Positions 53,359-62,266 of a DNA stretch of 64,000 bases are shown one piece after another. The stretch comes from GCA-2731375 sp002731375 (GTDB taxonomy: Bacteria; Pseudomonadota; Alphaproteobacteria; GCA-2731375). The stretch covers positions 1 to 64,000 of the forward strand of contig JASMDX010000007.1 in assembly GCA_030752605.1 (NCBI GenBank), given 5' to 3'. The position numbers and the translations under genes are program-made. Under the pieces are notes generated by a model, which made no database searches, had not been told where the DNA came from, and was given only the letters and a program-made list of their open reading frames with translations. Position 1 is the first letter of the stretch, and every line of letters starts with the position of its first letter.

Positions 53359-53406
53359 GGCGACTTGCGTCCCGGCCATGCGTGATGGCCGGGCGGCTAA
53401 GTCGCC
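53359..53406 (-). other. Nested stem-loop RNA element
   Basis: GGCGACTT (53359-53366) pairs with AAGTCGCC (53399-53406). Inside, CCCGGCCAT (53371-53379) pairs perfectly with ATGGCCGGG (53385-53393) around the loop GCGTG, with a 4/5-base internal loop between the stems. It lies between the molybdopterin-binding gene and the ACT-like gene, 111 bases after the former's stop. It may be a terminator, mRNA stabiliser or structured leader. Confidence 0.55.
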
Positions 53407-53516
53407 CGATAATGAGCTGCCCCAAGAGCAGGTGTTTTCTGTTCGCGTCCATGGCCAGACTATATAGGGAGCTTTCCGCGTTTGTCGAGTGCCTAATCAA
53501 TACCGGTTGGAGCAAC

Positions 53517-55169
53517 TTATTGGATTAGATCAAAAGGGGCCGCGCGAATAGCGGTCAGGGCGTCGGGGGTATCCACGTCGAGGAAGATGGCGTCATCCTC
53601 CATCACGACTTCCACCAGATCATCCTCGTGCTGGCCAATCAGATGCTTGGCGCCGCTGTCGCCGCCGACCGTGGTCATTTCCAAGAAAAACCGCGCGGCG
53701 AAAAGAACCGGATTGCCGCGCTTGCCCTGAAAGGTGGGGACACAGATGGCGCGGCCCTCCACCGGGCTGAAGGCGGCGATCAGGCGGTCAATGTGGCCGG
53801 GTGAGATCCGCGGCATATCGCCCAGCAGGATGATGACGCCATCGATAGCACCGTCGATAGCGCCGCCCAGGGCGCCAATCCCCGCCTGGAGCGAGGTGCT
53901 GAGACCGTCGGCAAAATCGGGGTTATGTACACAGCCGACACCGTAAGCCGATAGCGCCTCAGCGACGGTTTCGGATTGATGCCCTGTGACGGCGACTATT
54001 TCGCTGATTTGCGAGGCCTGGGCCGCCTCCACCACACGGGCCAGCATGGCCTTGCCGTCGATCTCGGCCAGCAGCTTGTTGGCCGCGCCCATGCGCCGGG
54101 ATTGGCCCGCCGCCAGGATCAGGGCGGCAATGCGTGGGGCTTTCGGCGCACCCTCGATTATATCACCAGCGCGCAACTGTGGCCTGGAGGGGATTTCCTT
54201 CAACAGACCGCCCGCCCCCATGGCGGTGATCTCGCCGCGGCCAACAGGCCTATCCGCCAACAGCCGTTGCAACACCCAATCGAAACCATTCAGCTTTGGT
54301 GAACGGGCACAACCCGGCAGACCGATCACCGCCGTTTCATCCTTGCCAGCCAGCAGCAACAGATTGCCCGGATCCACCGGCATGCCGAAATGTTCGATCA
54401 CGCCACCGGCAGCGACGATGCCGGCGGGCACTTCGTCCCGGCGGTCGGTAATGGCGGAAGCACCGAAAATCAGAATCGGGTCCAAACCCCGGGCCAACTG
54501 TGCCGTAACCGCGGCCGCCACATCGGTGGCGGCATGGGGGCAGCACTGTTGATGCGCCAAGGTGCTGCCCAGACGCTGCAAACGGTCGCGCAGCACGGCG
54601 GCGGTCTTATCCAGCACCTTGGTCTTGGTACCGGCCAATGTGGTCATGATCAGGCCGGCGCGCCGCGCCCGGTAGGGGGCGATATCCAACAACGGCGCGC
54701 CGTCTTTGGCAGCTATGGCGATGGCTTCATCCACCGCTTCACGCGGCGCGGCAAACGGTATGATCTTGACGGTGGCCAGCATCTGCCCAGCCTCCACCGC
54801 CTCGTCTGGAGCCAGGGTCGCAATGGTAATGGCTTCGTGAATACGGTTCATCCGATCGACGCGGACGGGATCCAGCACCATGACGCCGGGCCCGTCGGCA
54901 TAAAGATTGCAGCGCCCGGTGAAGGCCGCCTGCAAACGCGCACCCGTGCCCCCGCAGGCCTTGGCGATAGCATTGGCCGCCGTGTCCTCGTCCACGTCAT
55001 CGGCTTCCAGACGGGCCGCGATGACCTCTCCGACACCCACCTTGGCCAGGGCCGCGACATCATCCGCCGTCAACTTGCGGCCCTTTTTCATGCGCACGCC
55101 GCCGCTGTTGACCGAATGGGCCAGAATGGCGCCGACCGCCTGACCCAATGGCGTGGAGCCAAAAATCAT
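53517..55169 (-). CDS. Molybdopterin-binding domain fused to MobA-like nucleotidyltransferase
   Basis: The 550-residue protein has two parts. Residues 1-340 resemble the molybdopterin-binding (MoeA/MogA-type) proteins found in cox clusters (VGAILAHSVN, ILIFGASAITDRRDEVPAGI, LIGLPGCARSPKLNGFD-type text). Residues 350-550 are an NTP transferase: ALILAAGQSRRMG, VNKLL-type ANKLLAEIDG and LLGDMPRISPGHIDRL. The latter adds CMP to molybdenum cofactor, the form needed by CoxL. It shares ATGA with the xdhC C-terminal gene. Confidence 0.88.
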   Translation of the reverse strand: MIFGSTPLGQAVGAILAHSVNSGGVRMKKGRKLTADDVAALAKVGVGEVIAARLEADDVDEDTAANAIAKACGGTGARLQAAFTGRCNLYADGPGVMVLDPVRVDRMNRIHEAITIATLAPDEAVEAGQMLATVKIIPFAAPREAVDEAIAIAAKDGAPLLDIAPYRARRAGLIMTTLAGTKTKVLDKTAAVLRDRLQRLGSTLAHQQCCPHAATDVAAAVTAQLARGLDPILIFGASAITDRRDEVPAGIVAAGGVIEHFGMPVDPGNLLLLAGKDETAVIGLPGCARSPKLNGFDWVLQRLLADRPVGRGEITAMGAGGLLKEIPSRPQLRAGDIIEGAPKAPRIAALILAAGQSRRMGAANKLLAEIDGKAMLARVVEAAQASQISEIVAVTGHQSETVAEALSAYGVGCVHNPDFADGLSTSLQAGIGALGGAIDGAIDGVIILLGDMPRISPGHIDRLIAAFSPVEGRAICVPTFQGKRGNPVLFAARFFLEMTTVGGDSGAKHLIGQHEDDLVEVVMEDDAIFLDVDTPDALTAIRAAPFDLIQ

Positions 55170-55879
55170 TGCGCCGCCGCCGAAGCCGCGCGGGCGGGAC
55201 GGCGCAAAGCCTCCGTCACCTCGCCGATTATCGAGACCGCGATTTCCGCCGGTGACTTGGCGCCGATATCCAGGCCCACCGGGCCATAGATGCGGGCGAA
55301 GTCCGCCTCGTTAAAGCCCTCGGCGGCCAGACGTTCCAGGCGCTTGCCATGGGTTCGGTTGGAGCCGAGACAGCCGATATAAAAGACGTCAGAGCGCAGC
55401 ACCTTGATCAAGGCGGGATCGTCCAGCTTGGGATCATGAGTCAGGGTGACGATCGCCGTGCGCCGATCGGGGGCGAACTGATCCACGCCGTCATCGGGCC
55501 AGGCATCGATCAAGGTAATGCCTGGAAAACGGTCGGGGGAGGCAAATTCGCGGCGGGGATCGACGATGGCCACGTCATAGCCGGCCAGCGCCGCCATCTG
55601 CGACAACGGCTGTGCAATATGCACCGCGCCGACGATCAGCATGCGCAGGGGCGGGTTGTAGACATGCAGGAAGACCTTGCCGCCATCCGCCAGCTCGACG
55701 ATGCCGCTTTTATCCGCAACCATGACCCGGTGAGCGGCAGCCAGCAGTTCATCGCCACTGCTTTCAGCCTCCACTGGATAGAGCAATCGCCCCTCACCGG
55801 ATGCCAGATCAGTGGCCAGAACAACCTGGCGCTTGGCTTCGCGGTCGGCCAACAGCTGATTTAAGAGATCGATTTTCAT
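55166..55879 (-). CDS. XdhC family protein, C-terminal (Rossmann) domain type
   Basis: The start at ATG 55879 lies 8 bases after the N-terminal XdhC gene and gives 237 residues. LLIVGAVHIAQPLSQMAALAGYDVAIVDPRREFA is the nucleotide-binding fold; it includes an early MRMLIVGAVH-type strand and an acidic tip. IGCLGSNRTHGKRLERLAAEGF and GLDIGAKSPAEIAVSI follow. XdhC proteins load sulfurated molybdenum cofactor into the hydroxylase. The N- and C-parts are on separate genes here. Confidence 0.9.
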   Translation of the reverse strand: MKIDLLNQLLADREAKRQVVLATDLASGEGRLLYPVEAESSGDELLAAAHRVMVADKSGIVELADGGKVFLHVYNPPLRMLIVGAVHIAQPLSQMAALAGYDVAIVDPRREFASPDRFPGITLIDAWPDDGVDQFAPDRRTAIVTLTHDPKLDDPALIKVLRSDVFYIGCLGSNRTHGKRLERLAAEGFNEADFARIYGPVGLDIGAKSPAEIAVSIIGEVTEALRRPARAASAAAQ

Positions 55880-55886
55880 TCCTGAT

Positions 55887-56222
55887 CTACTCCACCGGCT
55901 CAATAAAGACTTCGCATTTGCCGCCGCAGGCGAGGCCGGCCTGCCATGCGGTTTCATCCGAGATGCCATAATCGATCAAACGGGTCAGGCCGTCCTGAAT
56001 GGTCTGGCGTGCTTCCGTTACCACCGCGCCCTCGATACAGCCACCCGAGACCGAGCCGACGAAATCGCCGCCCTCCTCGACCACCAGCTGGCTACCCACC
56101 GGGCGCGGCGACGAGCCCCAGGTAGCAACCACGGTGGCAAGTGCGACGCCCTTACCGGCGGTTTTCCATTCCGCCGCTTTTTCCAGCACGCGTTCATGTT
56201 CCACTACGTCGTTCGGCATCAA
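55887..56222 (-). CDS. XdhC/CoxI family protein, N-terminal domain type
   Basis: The 111-residue protein contains ATVVATWGSSPRPVGSQLVV and SVSGGCIEGAVV, the XdhC_CoxI signature, and ends GLACGGKCEVFIEPVE with the conserved CGG cysteine. It shares ATGA with the VWA gene before it. It works with the next gene in cofactor insertion. Confidence 0.9.
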   Translation of the reverse strand: MMPNDVVEHERVLEKAAEWKTAGKGVALATVVATWGSSPRPVGSQLVVEEGGDFVGSVSGGCIEGAVVTEARQTIQDGLTRLIDYGISDETAWQAGLACGGKCEVFIEPVE

Positions 56223-57451
56223 GCCGCCTCCGTCAAATATTTCGTACGCCGCCCCGGCTCGGGCCGGCTCAAAGTTTCGGCTAAATCACCCAGACTGGCA
56301 AGATTATGGACGGTGCGAAAATCGTCCACATGGGGCAATAAGGCGCGAATACCCTTCGATTTGGGCTCAAAACCCGCATAACGCAAGAGCGGATTAAGCC
56401 AGATCAATCGCCTACAAGACTTATGCAGGCGCTCAATCTTGTCCCCGATGCCCTCACCCGCATCTCGGTCGAGGCCATCGGAGATCATCAGCACCACCGC
56501 CCCCTGGCCCAATACCCGGCGCGACCAGTCGGTGTTGAACTCATGCAGGCAATGGCCGATGCGCGTGCCGCCTGACCAATCCTCCACACCCTCGGCAACT
56601 TTTTGCAGGGCCACATCCACATCCCGGTGGCGCAGATGCCGGGTGATATTGGTCAACCGTGTACCAAAAACGAATGTATGCACCCGGTCCCGGTCGCTGG
56701 TGATAGCATGCATAAAATGCAGGAACATGCGGCTGTATCGGCTCATGGAACCGGAAATATCGCACAGCACCACCAGGGGCGGATGCCGACGCTTTGGCGA
56801 ACGGTGCCGCAGGGGCACGCCGCCGCTGCTACGAAGCGCCGCCCGCAGGCTGGCCCGCATATCGACCCGGCGGCCATGGGGGTCCGGCGATAGGCGTCGC
56901 GTCGGCACCGCCATGATGGGCAGGCGCATGCGCGCGATGATGGCCTTGGCCTGAGCGACCTCATCGGCGCTCATGGACTCGAAATCCATGCCTTGCAATA
57001 CCTCTCGGGCGGAATAAGTCAGAGCGGAGTCGAACTCAATCTCTTCTTCCGCCTCCTCTTGTGGGATTTCGGCCCCCTCCCCCTTGGCCAAGGCCTCGGC
57101 CACCCTGCGCAAGACTGCCTCGTTCTGGCTCTGGTCCATCTCCACCTCGACCTGGGGCATCAGAGCATGCAGCATGCGTTCCAGAATGCGGGGATTGCGC
57201 CAGAAGATATGAAAGGCCTGATCAAACATCTCGCGGTGGTCCTGGCGGTCGACAAAAACCGCAAACAGGGTCCAGTAAAAATCCTCCCGGTTGCCGACGC
57301 CAGCAGCAATCACTGCGTGTACACCATCCAGCACCTTACCCGGTCCCACGGGCAGGCCGGCGGCGCGCAGGACACGTGCAAAGTGCATGATGTTTTCAGC
57401 CAGACGGTTACCGTTGTCATCACTGGGAATGTTTTCGGCCGGGCTGGTCAT
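56219..57451 (-). CDS. coxE: CoxE-type VWA-domain protein
   Basis: The 410-residue protein has a divergent N-terminal half rich in acidic residues and a VWA domain from about residue 225. The MIDAS motif is intact: CDISGSMSRYSR with D231. SGGTRIGHCLHEF gives the second metal loop. CoxE partners the MoxR ATPase CoxD to assemble the copper/sulfur-containing active site of CO dehydrogenase. It follows coxD by 9 bases. Confidence 0.9.
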   Translation of the reverse strand: MTSPAENIPSDDNGNRLAENIMHFARVLRAAGLPVGPGKVLDGVHAVIAAGVGNREDFYWTLFAVFVDRQDHREMFDQAFHIFWRNPRILERMLHALMPQVEVEMDQSQNEAVLRRVAEALAKGEGAEIPQEEAEEEIEFDSALTYSAREVLQGMDFESMSADEVAQAKAIIARMRLPIMAVPTRRLSPDPHGRRVDMRASLRAALRSSGGVPLRHRSPKRRHPPLVVLCDISGSMSRYSRMFLHFMHAITSDRDRVHTFVFGTRLTNITRHLRHRDVDVALQKVAEGVEDWSGGTRIGHCLHEFNTDWSRRVLGQGAVVLMISDGLDRDAGEGIGDKIERLHKSCRRLIWLNPLLRYAGFEPKSKGIRALLPHVDDFRTVHNLASLGDLAETLSRPEPGRRTKYLTEAA

Positions 57452-57460
57452 GGCGCGCGC

Positions 57461-58396
57461 TTAGGAACCACTCACCGCCATATCGTGCTTCACTTCCTCG
57501 AGGATCCTAGCGGCCTCGCTGCCCTGGATTTTCTGTATATCATCCTGGTATTTCAATATGGCGCCCAGGGTACTGTCCACGGTCTCTGGCTCCAACACGA
57601 TCTTGTTCAATTCGGTCAGCGCCGTGGCCCAATCGATGGTCTCGGCTATGCCCGGCAGCTTGAACAGGTCGCGTTCCCGCAGGCGCTGAATAAAGGCCAC
57701 CACCTGGCGGCTGAGGATTTCCTCACAGCCGGGCACCTTGGTACGCAGGATTGCCAGTTCGCGTTCGGCATCGGGATAGTCGACCCAGTAGTACAGGCAA
57801 CGGCGCTTCAGGGCGTCATGGATCTCCCGCGTTCGGTTCGAGGTAATGATGACGACGGGCGGTTGGCTGGCGGCGACGGTGCCGATCTCGGGAATGGTGA
57901 TCTGAAAATCGGATAGAACTTCCAGCAAATAGGCCTCGAACGCCTCGTCCGTTCGGTCCAACTCGTCAATCAACAGCACCGGCGCGGTGCCATCGGCAGT
58001 CACCTCCAGAGCCTGCAACAAGGGCCGCTTGATCAGGAATTCGTTGCGAAAGATATCCTGGCCCAGCCATTCACGGTCAATATTGCCGCTGGCCTCGGCC
58101 AGGCGGATCTCGATCATCTGGCGGGCGTAGTTCCATTCATAAACAGCGGAAGCGACATCCAACCCTTCATAGCATTGCAGGCGCACCAGAGGCCGGGACA
58201 AAGTTTCCGAGAGCACCTTGGCGATCTCCGTCTTACCGACACCGGCCTCCCCTTCCAGGAACAGCGGCCGGCCCATTTTCAGGGCCAGGAACAGCGTTGT
58301 CGCCAAGCTGCGGTCGGCAATGTAGTTGCCCTGGGTCAGCGTATCCAGGGTGGCGTCGATGTCTTTCGGTAAGGCTGTGCTCACGGCTGTGCTCAT
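57461..58396 (-). CDS. coxD: CoxD-type AAA+ ATPase (MoxR family)
   Basis: From ATG 58396 the product has 311 residues. Walker A is GEAGVGKTE at residues 49-57, Walker B is VLLIDELDRTD, and the sensor 1 segment is PPVVIITSNRTREIHDALKRR. MoxR ATPases act as chaperones with VWA partners, here CoxE. A terminator-like hairpin separates this gene from coxM upstream. Confidence 0.92.
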   Translation of the reverse strand: MSTAVSTALPKDIDATLDTLTQGNYIADRSLATTLFLALKMGRPLFLEGEAGVGKTEIAKVLSETLSRPLVRLQCYEGLDVASAVYEWNYARQMIEIRLAEASGNIDREWLGQDIFRNEFLIKRPLLQALEVTADGTAPVLLIDELDRTDEAFEAYLLEVLSDFQITIPEIGTVAASQPPVVIITSNRTREIHDALKRRCLYYWVDYPDAERELAILRTKVPGCEEILSRQVVAFIQRLRERDLFKLPGIAETIDWATALTELNKIVLEPETVDSTLGAILKYQDDIQKIQGSEAARILEEVKHDMAVSGS

Positions 58397-58424
58397 GTTT
58401 GTCAAACTAGGTCTTTTCCCAGAC

Positions 58425-58458
58425 AAAGAAAAGGCGGAGAGGCCAAGGCCCCTCCGCC
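58425..58458 (-). terminator. Rho-independent terminator between coxM and coxD
   Basis: On the minus strand GGCGGAGGGGCC and GGCCTCTCCGCC form a stem of about 11 pairs with a one-base bulge and a TT loop (58433-58458). It is followed at once by TTTTCTTTG. This is a classic intrinsic terminator in the 87-base gap, so the structural genes are transcribed in excess over the maturation genes. Confidence 0.75.
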
Positions 58459-58483
58459 AACTCAAATGCTTCGTCTTGTTACC

Positions 58484-59269
58484 CTAGCCAGCTGCAGCCA
58501 CGGCACGCTTGGCCATAACGACAACCAGATGGGCACGGTATTCTGCGCCGGCATGGATGTCGCTATTCATTCGGTCGACCGGAATGGTGACCCCATCAAC
58601 GGCATCTGGCGACCAGTTCGCCGACAAGGCCGCTTCCAGGTTCGGTCCCCGATGGGCGCATTCCGTGGCGCCCGTTACGGCGACGCGGACGCCATCGGCG
58701 GCCTGGGCCACGAAGACACCAACCATGGCGTAACGGGACGCCGGGCTGGGGAATTTGGCATAGGCCGCCTTGGTGGCGTTCGGGAAGGTCACGCTCTTGA
58801 TGATCTCACCATCATTCAATGCGGTCTCGAACAGCCCGGTAAAGAAATCATCGGCCGCAATTTCGCGCTGATTAGTGGTGATGGTGGCGCCCAGGCCCAA
58901 CAGGGCGGCGGGATAGTCAGCCGCCGGATCGTTGTTGGCGATGGAGCCACCCAACGTGCCCCGGTTACGCACTTGAGGATCACCGATGCCTTCCGCCAGC
59001 GCACGCAGGGCGGCGGGAACATCGGACGATCCGGCCACTTCCGCATGGGTAACCATGGCGCCGATGGTGACGCCGTCAGCGCCGGCCGAAATGCCTTTCA
59101 GTTCGGCAATGCCCGAAAGATCAACCACGTCCGACGGGTTCGCCAGGCGTTGTTTCAGCACCGGTAGCAATGTCTGACCACCGGCGATGACGGTTCCATC
59201 CTCGGCCGCACCAAGCTTGGCGGCGGCATCATCAAGGCTGGAGGCGGATTGGAAGTTGAAGTTATACAT
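58484..59269 (-). CDS. coxM: CO-dehydrogenase-family medium subunit (FAD-binding)
   Basis: The 261-residue protein has AGGQTLLPVLKQRL at residues 29-42 and TIGAMVTHAEV, the FAD-binding signatures of CoxM, then RGTLGGSIANNDPAADYPAALLG. It transfers electrons from the iron-sulfur clusters of the small subunit to FAD. The gene follows coxL by 18 bases. Confidence 0.92.
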   Translation of the reverse strand: MYNFNFQSASSLDDAAAKLGAAEDGTVIAGGQTLLPVLKQRLANPSDVVDLSGIAELKGISAGADGVTIGAMVTHAEVAGSSDVPAALRALAEGIGDPQVRNRGTLGGSIANNDPAADYPAALLGLGATITTNQREIAADDFFTGLFETALNDGEIIKSVTFPNATKAAYAKFPSPASRYAMVGVFVAQAADGVRVAVTGATECAHRGPNLEAALSANWSPDAVDGVTIPVDRMNSDIHAGAEYRAHLVVVMAKRAVAAAG

Positions 59270-59287
59270 TTATCTATCCTCCCTGGC

Positions 59288-61639
59288 TTAACCGGCCGCC
59301 TGCGTGGCACGCCAAACCTTTTCAGGTGTGGCCGGCATATCCAGATGTTTGATACCCAGGGCATTGACGATGGCGTTGATCACCGCCGCCGGAGCCGCGA
59401 TGGCGCCCGCCTCTCCGCACCCCTTGACGCCCAATGGATTGTGCAAGGGCACGGTCGGGGCATAATCAACGTCGAACGACGGCAGATTATCAGCCCGCGG
59501 CATGCAATAGTCCTGGAACGAACCGGTAATCAACTGACCGTCGTCGCCATAGATGCAGTTTTCCAGCAAGGCCTGGCCGATGCCATGGGCCAGACCGCCA
59601 TGGACCTGGCCTTCCACGATCATCGGATTGACCAGAACACCGAAGTCATCGACCGCCGTGTATTTGACGATCTCCAAGGTACCGGTATCGGGGTCGACTT
59701 CCACCTCGCAGACATGGGAGCCGGCGGGGAATGAGAAGTTCAAGGGATCGAAGAACGCGATCTCGTCCAAACCGGGCTCCACCCCTTCCGGGTAGTTGTG
59801 AGGCACGTAAGCGGTGAAGGCGACCTCGGCGATATTCATCACCTTGTCGGTGCCAGCAACGGTGAAGTTGCCGTCGCCGAATTCGATATCGTCCTCGGAT
59901 GCTTCCAGCGTATGGGCCGCGATCTTTTTGCCCTTGGCGATGATCTTGTCGCACGCATTGGCGATGGCGACCCCGCCCACGGGCAGCGAGCGTGAGCCGT
60001 ATGTGCCCATGCCGAACTGGCCCTTGTCGGTATCGCCGTGCACGACCTCAACCTGTTCCACCGGCACACCAAGGCGTTCGGTGACCAGCTGGGCAAAGGC
60101 CGTTTCGTGGCCTTGGCCGTGCGAGTGCGTGCCCGTGAAGACCGTGACGCCACCGGTTGGATTAAAGCGCACCTGGGCCGATTCCCACAGGCCGACGCCA
60201 ACACCCAGCGAACCCACGGCCGCCGAAGGGGCGACACCGCAAGCCTCAATATAGGACGAAAGCCCGATACCGCGCAGCTTGCCCCGGCCCTTGGCCTCAG
60301 CCTTCCGGGCGGCAAAACCGTCGTAATCGGCATTCGCCAGGGCCTTGTCCAGGGAGGCGTGATAGTCACCAGAATCGTAACATTGCACGACCGGCGTCTG
60401 GTACGGCATTTGGTCGGCCTTAATGAAGTTGCGCCGGCGGATTTCCGCCGGATCCAATCCCATTTCAGCCGCCGAGACATCAACCAGGCGTTCCAGAAGA
60501 TAGGTCGCCTCAGGCCGGCCCGCGCCGCGCGCGGCATCGACCGGCGCGGTGTTGGTCATGACACAGCGCATATCCAGGTAAATCGCCGGTGTGGTGTACT
60601 GTCCCGCCATCAGGAAGCCATGGAACAACGTTGGGATGGAGACAGAAAAAAGCTGTAAATACGCCCCCATGTTGCCCTTGGAGGTCACCCGCATGGCGGT
60701 GAACTTGCCATCCGCGTCCATGGCCATTTCCGCCTTGGTCACGTGATCGCGGCCATGGGCATCGGACATGAAGCCTTCCGAACGGTCCGATGTCCACTTG
60801 ACCGGACGATTAATCCGCTTGGCGGCCCAGGCACAGATCGCCTCTTCATTGTAGGTGAAGATTTTCGAGCCGAAACCACCGCCCACATCGGGCGCGACCA
60901 CCCGGAACTTATGCTCTGGCGCGATATTCATGAAAGCGGACATGACCAGGCGGTGGACGTGCGGATTTTGCGACGTCACATACAACGTGGTTTCGTCCGT
61001 TCCCGAATTATATTCGCCCACCGCCGCGCGCGGCTCCATGGCGTTGGTAACCATGCGGTTGTTGACCAGTTCAACTTCCGCCGTCTTGTGCGCCGCCGCA
61101 AAGGCCGCATCGACCACGTCCTTATCGCCCAACTCCCAATCGAGGGCTATATTGTTGGGGCATTCCTCGTGCAGTTGCGGGGCGCCGTCGGCGTCCGAGG
61201 TCGCGGTCGAAACCGTTGAGGGTAATTCGCTATAATCGATCGCCACCAATTCGGCGCCATCCTTAGCCTGGGCCGGGGTCTCCGCGATCACGACGGCGAT
61301 TGGATCGCCGACGAAACGCGCCTTGTCCATGGTCAGGACATTGCGCGGTGGGGCCTTGTTCACCTCACCGCCCTTTCCCGTCACGGAGGCGCCGCAAACC
61401 AAACCGCCAACGGCGTCGTCCAGCAGGTCCTGGCCGACGAAAGCGCCGACCACGCCGGGTGCCGATTGCGCCGCCGAAATATCAACGGAATTGATCGTGG
61501 CGTGGGCGTGGGGCGAACGCACGATATAGGCGTGGGTCTGTCCCGGCCTATTGATGTCGCCAGTAAAGTTCCCCTTCCCAGTCAGAAACCGGTTGTCTTC
61601 CTTGCGCTTTAGGCTAGCGCCAATGCCATTTTCAGCCAT
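59288..61639 (-). CDS. coxL: CO-dehydrogenase-family molybdopterin subunit (form II-like)
   Basis: The 783-residue protein has the Mo-cofactor blocks of the family: ARFVGDPIAVVIAE, APDVGGGFGSKIF, GTHSHGQGHETAFAQL and GVKGCGEAGAIAAPA with the catalytic E743. The loop used to type CoxL reads AARGAGR at 369-375; form I enzymes that oxidise CO have AYRCSFR with the copper-binding Cys, while form II has AYRGAGR. The protein is therefore form II-like with Tyr replaced by Ala, and its substrate is probably not CO. Confidence 0.93.
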   Translation of the reverse strand: MAENGIGASLKRKEDNRFLTGKGNFTGDINRPGQTHAYIVRSPHAHATINSVDISAAQSAPGVVGAFVGQDLLDDAVGGLVCGASVTGKGGEVNKAPPRNVLTMDKARFVGDPIAVVIAETPAQAKDGAELVAIDYSELPSTVSTATSDADGAPQLHEECPNNIALDWELGDKDVVDAAFAAAHKTAEVELVNNRMVTNAMEPRAAVGEYNSGTDETTLYVTSQNPHVHRLVMSAFMNIAPEHKFRVVAPDVGGGFGSKIFTYNEEAICAWAAKRINRPVKWTSDRSEGFMSDAHGRDHVTKAEMAMDADGKFTAMRVTSKGNMGAYLQLFSVSIPTLFHGFLMAGQYTTPAIYLDMRCVMTNTAPVDAARGAGRPEATYLLERLVDVSAAEMGLDPAEIRRRNFIKADQMPYQTPVVQCYDSGDYHASLDKALANADYDGFAARKAEAKGRGKLRGIGLSSYIEACGVAPSAAVGSLGVGVGLWESAQVRFNPTGGVTVFTGTHSHGQGHETAFAQLVTERLGVPVEQVEVVHGDTDKGQFGMGTYGSRSLPVGGVAIANACDKIIAKGKKIAAHTLEASEDDIEFGDGNFTVAGTDKVMNIAEVAFTAYVPHNYPEGVEPGLDEIAFFDPLNFSFPAGSHVCEVEVDPDTGTLEIVKYTAVDDFGVLVNPMIVEGQVHGGLAHGIGQALLENCIYGDDGQLITGSFQDYCMPRADNLPSFDVDYAPTVPLHNPLGVKGCGEAGAIAAPAAVINAIVNALGIKHLDMPATPEKVWRATQAAG

Positions 61640-61640
61640 G

Positions 61641-62108
61641 CTATCCCCCCATGGTCTTGGCGGCCTGTTGCACCGCCTTGACGATATTGTGGTAGCCCGT
61701 GCAGCGGCAGATATTGCCTTCCAGCTGCTCGCGGATCGTCGTCTCGTCCGGGTTCGGATTTTTCTCCACCAGATCGACGGCGCTCATCACCATGCCCGGC
61801 GTACAGAAGCCGCATTGCAGACCATGATTATCCTGGAAGGCCTGTTGCATGGGATGCATTTCGCCGCCCTGGGCCAGACCTTCGATCGTCGTGACCTCGG
61901 CCCCGTTGGCCTGCATCGCCAGCATGGTGCATGACTTTAGGGAATCCCCGTTCACATGAACCACGCAAGAGCCGCACTGGCTGGTGTCACAGCCCACATG
62001 GGTGCCCGTCAGATTTAGATTTTCACGAATGAACTCAACCAGCAGCGTGCGGTCTTCGATCTCGCCACTCACAGCCTGTCCGTTCACGGTCATTGATACC
62101 GTTGGCAT
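61641..62108 (-). CDS. coxS: CO-dehydrogenase-family small subunit (two 2Fe-2S clusters)
   Basis: The 155-residue protein contains C40, C45, C48 and C60 (GCDTSQCGSC, SC) for the plant-type cluster, and C99, C102, C134 and C136 (CGFC, CRC) for the C-terminal cluster. Length and spacing match CoxS. It links the molybdenum centre to FAD. The stop is two bases before coxL starts. Confidence 0.95.
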   Translation of the reverse strand: MPTVSMTVNGQAVSGEIEDRTLLVEFIRENLNLTGTHVGCDTSQCGSCVVHVNGDSLKSCTMLAMQANGAEVTTIEGLAQGGEMHPMQQAFQDNHGLQCGFCTPGMVMSAVDLVEKNPNPDETTIREQLEGNICRCTGYHNIVKAVQQAAKTMGG

Positions 62109-62266
62109 GCAGAACCTCCCTGTCGTTCGTTGCCGACTATATTTCAGGGTAAAGAAACCGGCCGCACACGGCTAGCCCTCCCTCAGTGCTTCAAGTGTTT
62201 CGCCTCCGCGCGCCTAGGTCAAGCCCGGATTACACCCAAAGGCGGAAAAGTCGTAAAGTTGTGACA

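Noticed and set aside
53843..53875. A short tandem 12-base repeat in the MobA-like domain (AIDGAIDG)
   Set aside because: Two units in coding sequence without frame effect; not distinguishable from chance.
54390..55289. A 299-codon rightward open frame opposite the molybdopterin-binding/MobA-like gene
   Set aside because: It is antisense to a gene with clear motifs, and its sequence is His/Gly/Arg-rich low-information text.
56993..57916. A 307-codon rightward open frame opposite coxE and coxD
   Set aside because: It lies fully antisense to two well-supported genes, has no family resemblance and reflects GC-rich codon use.
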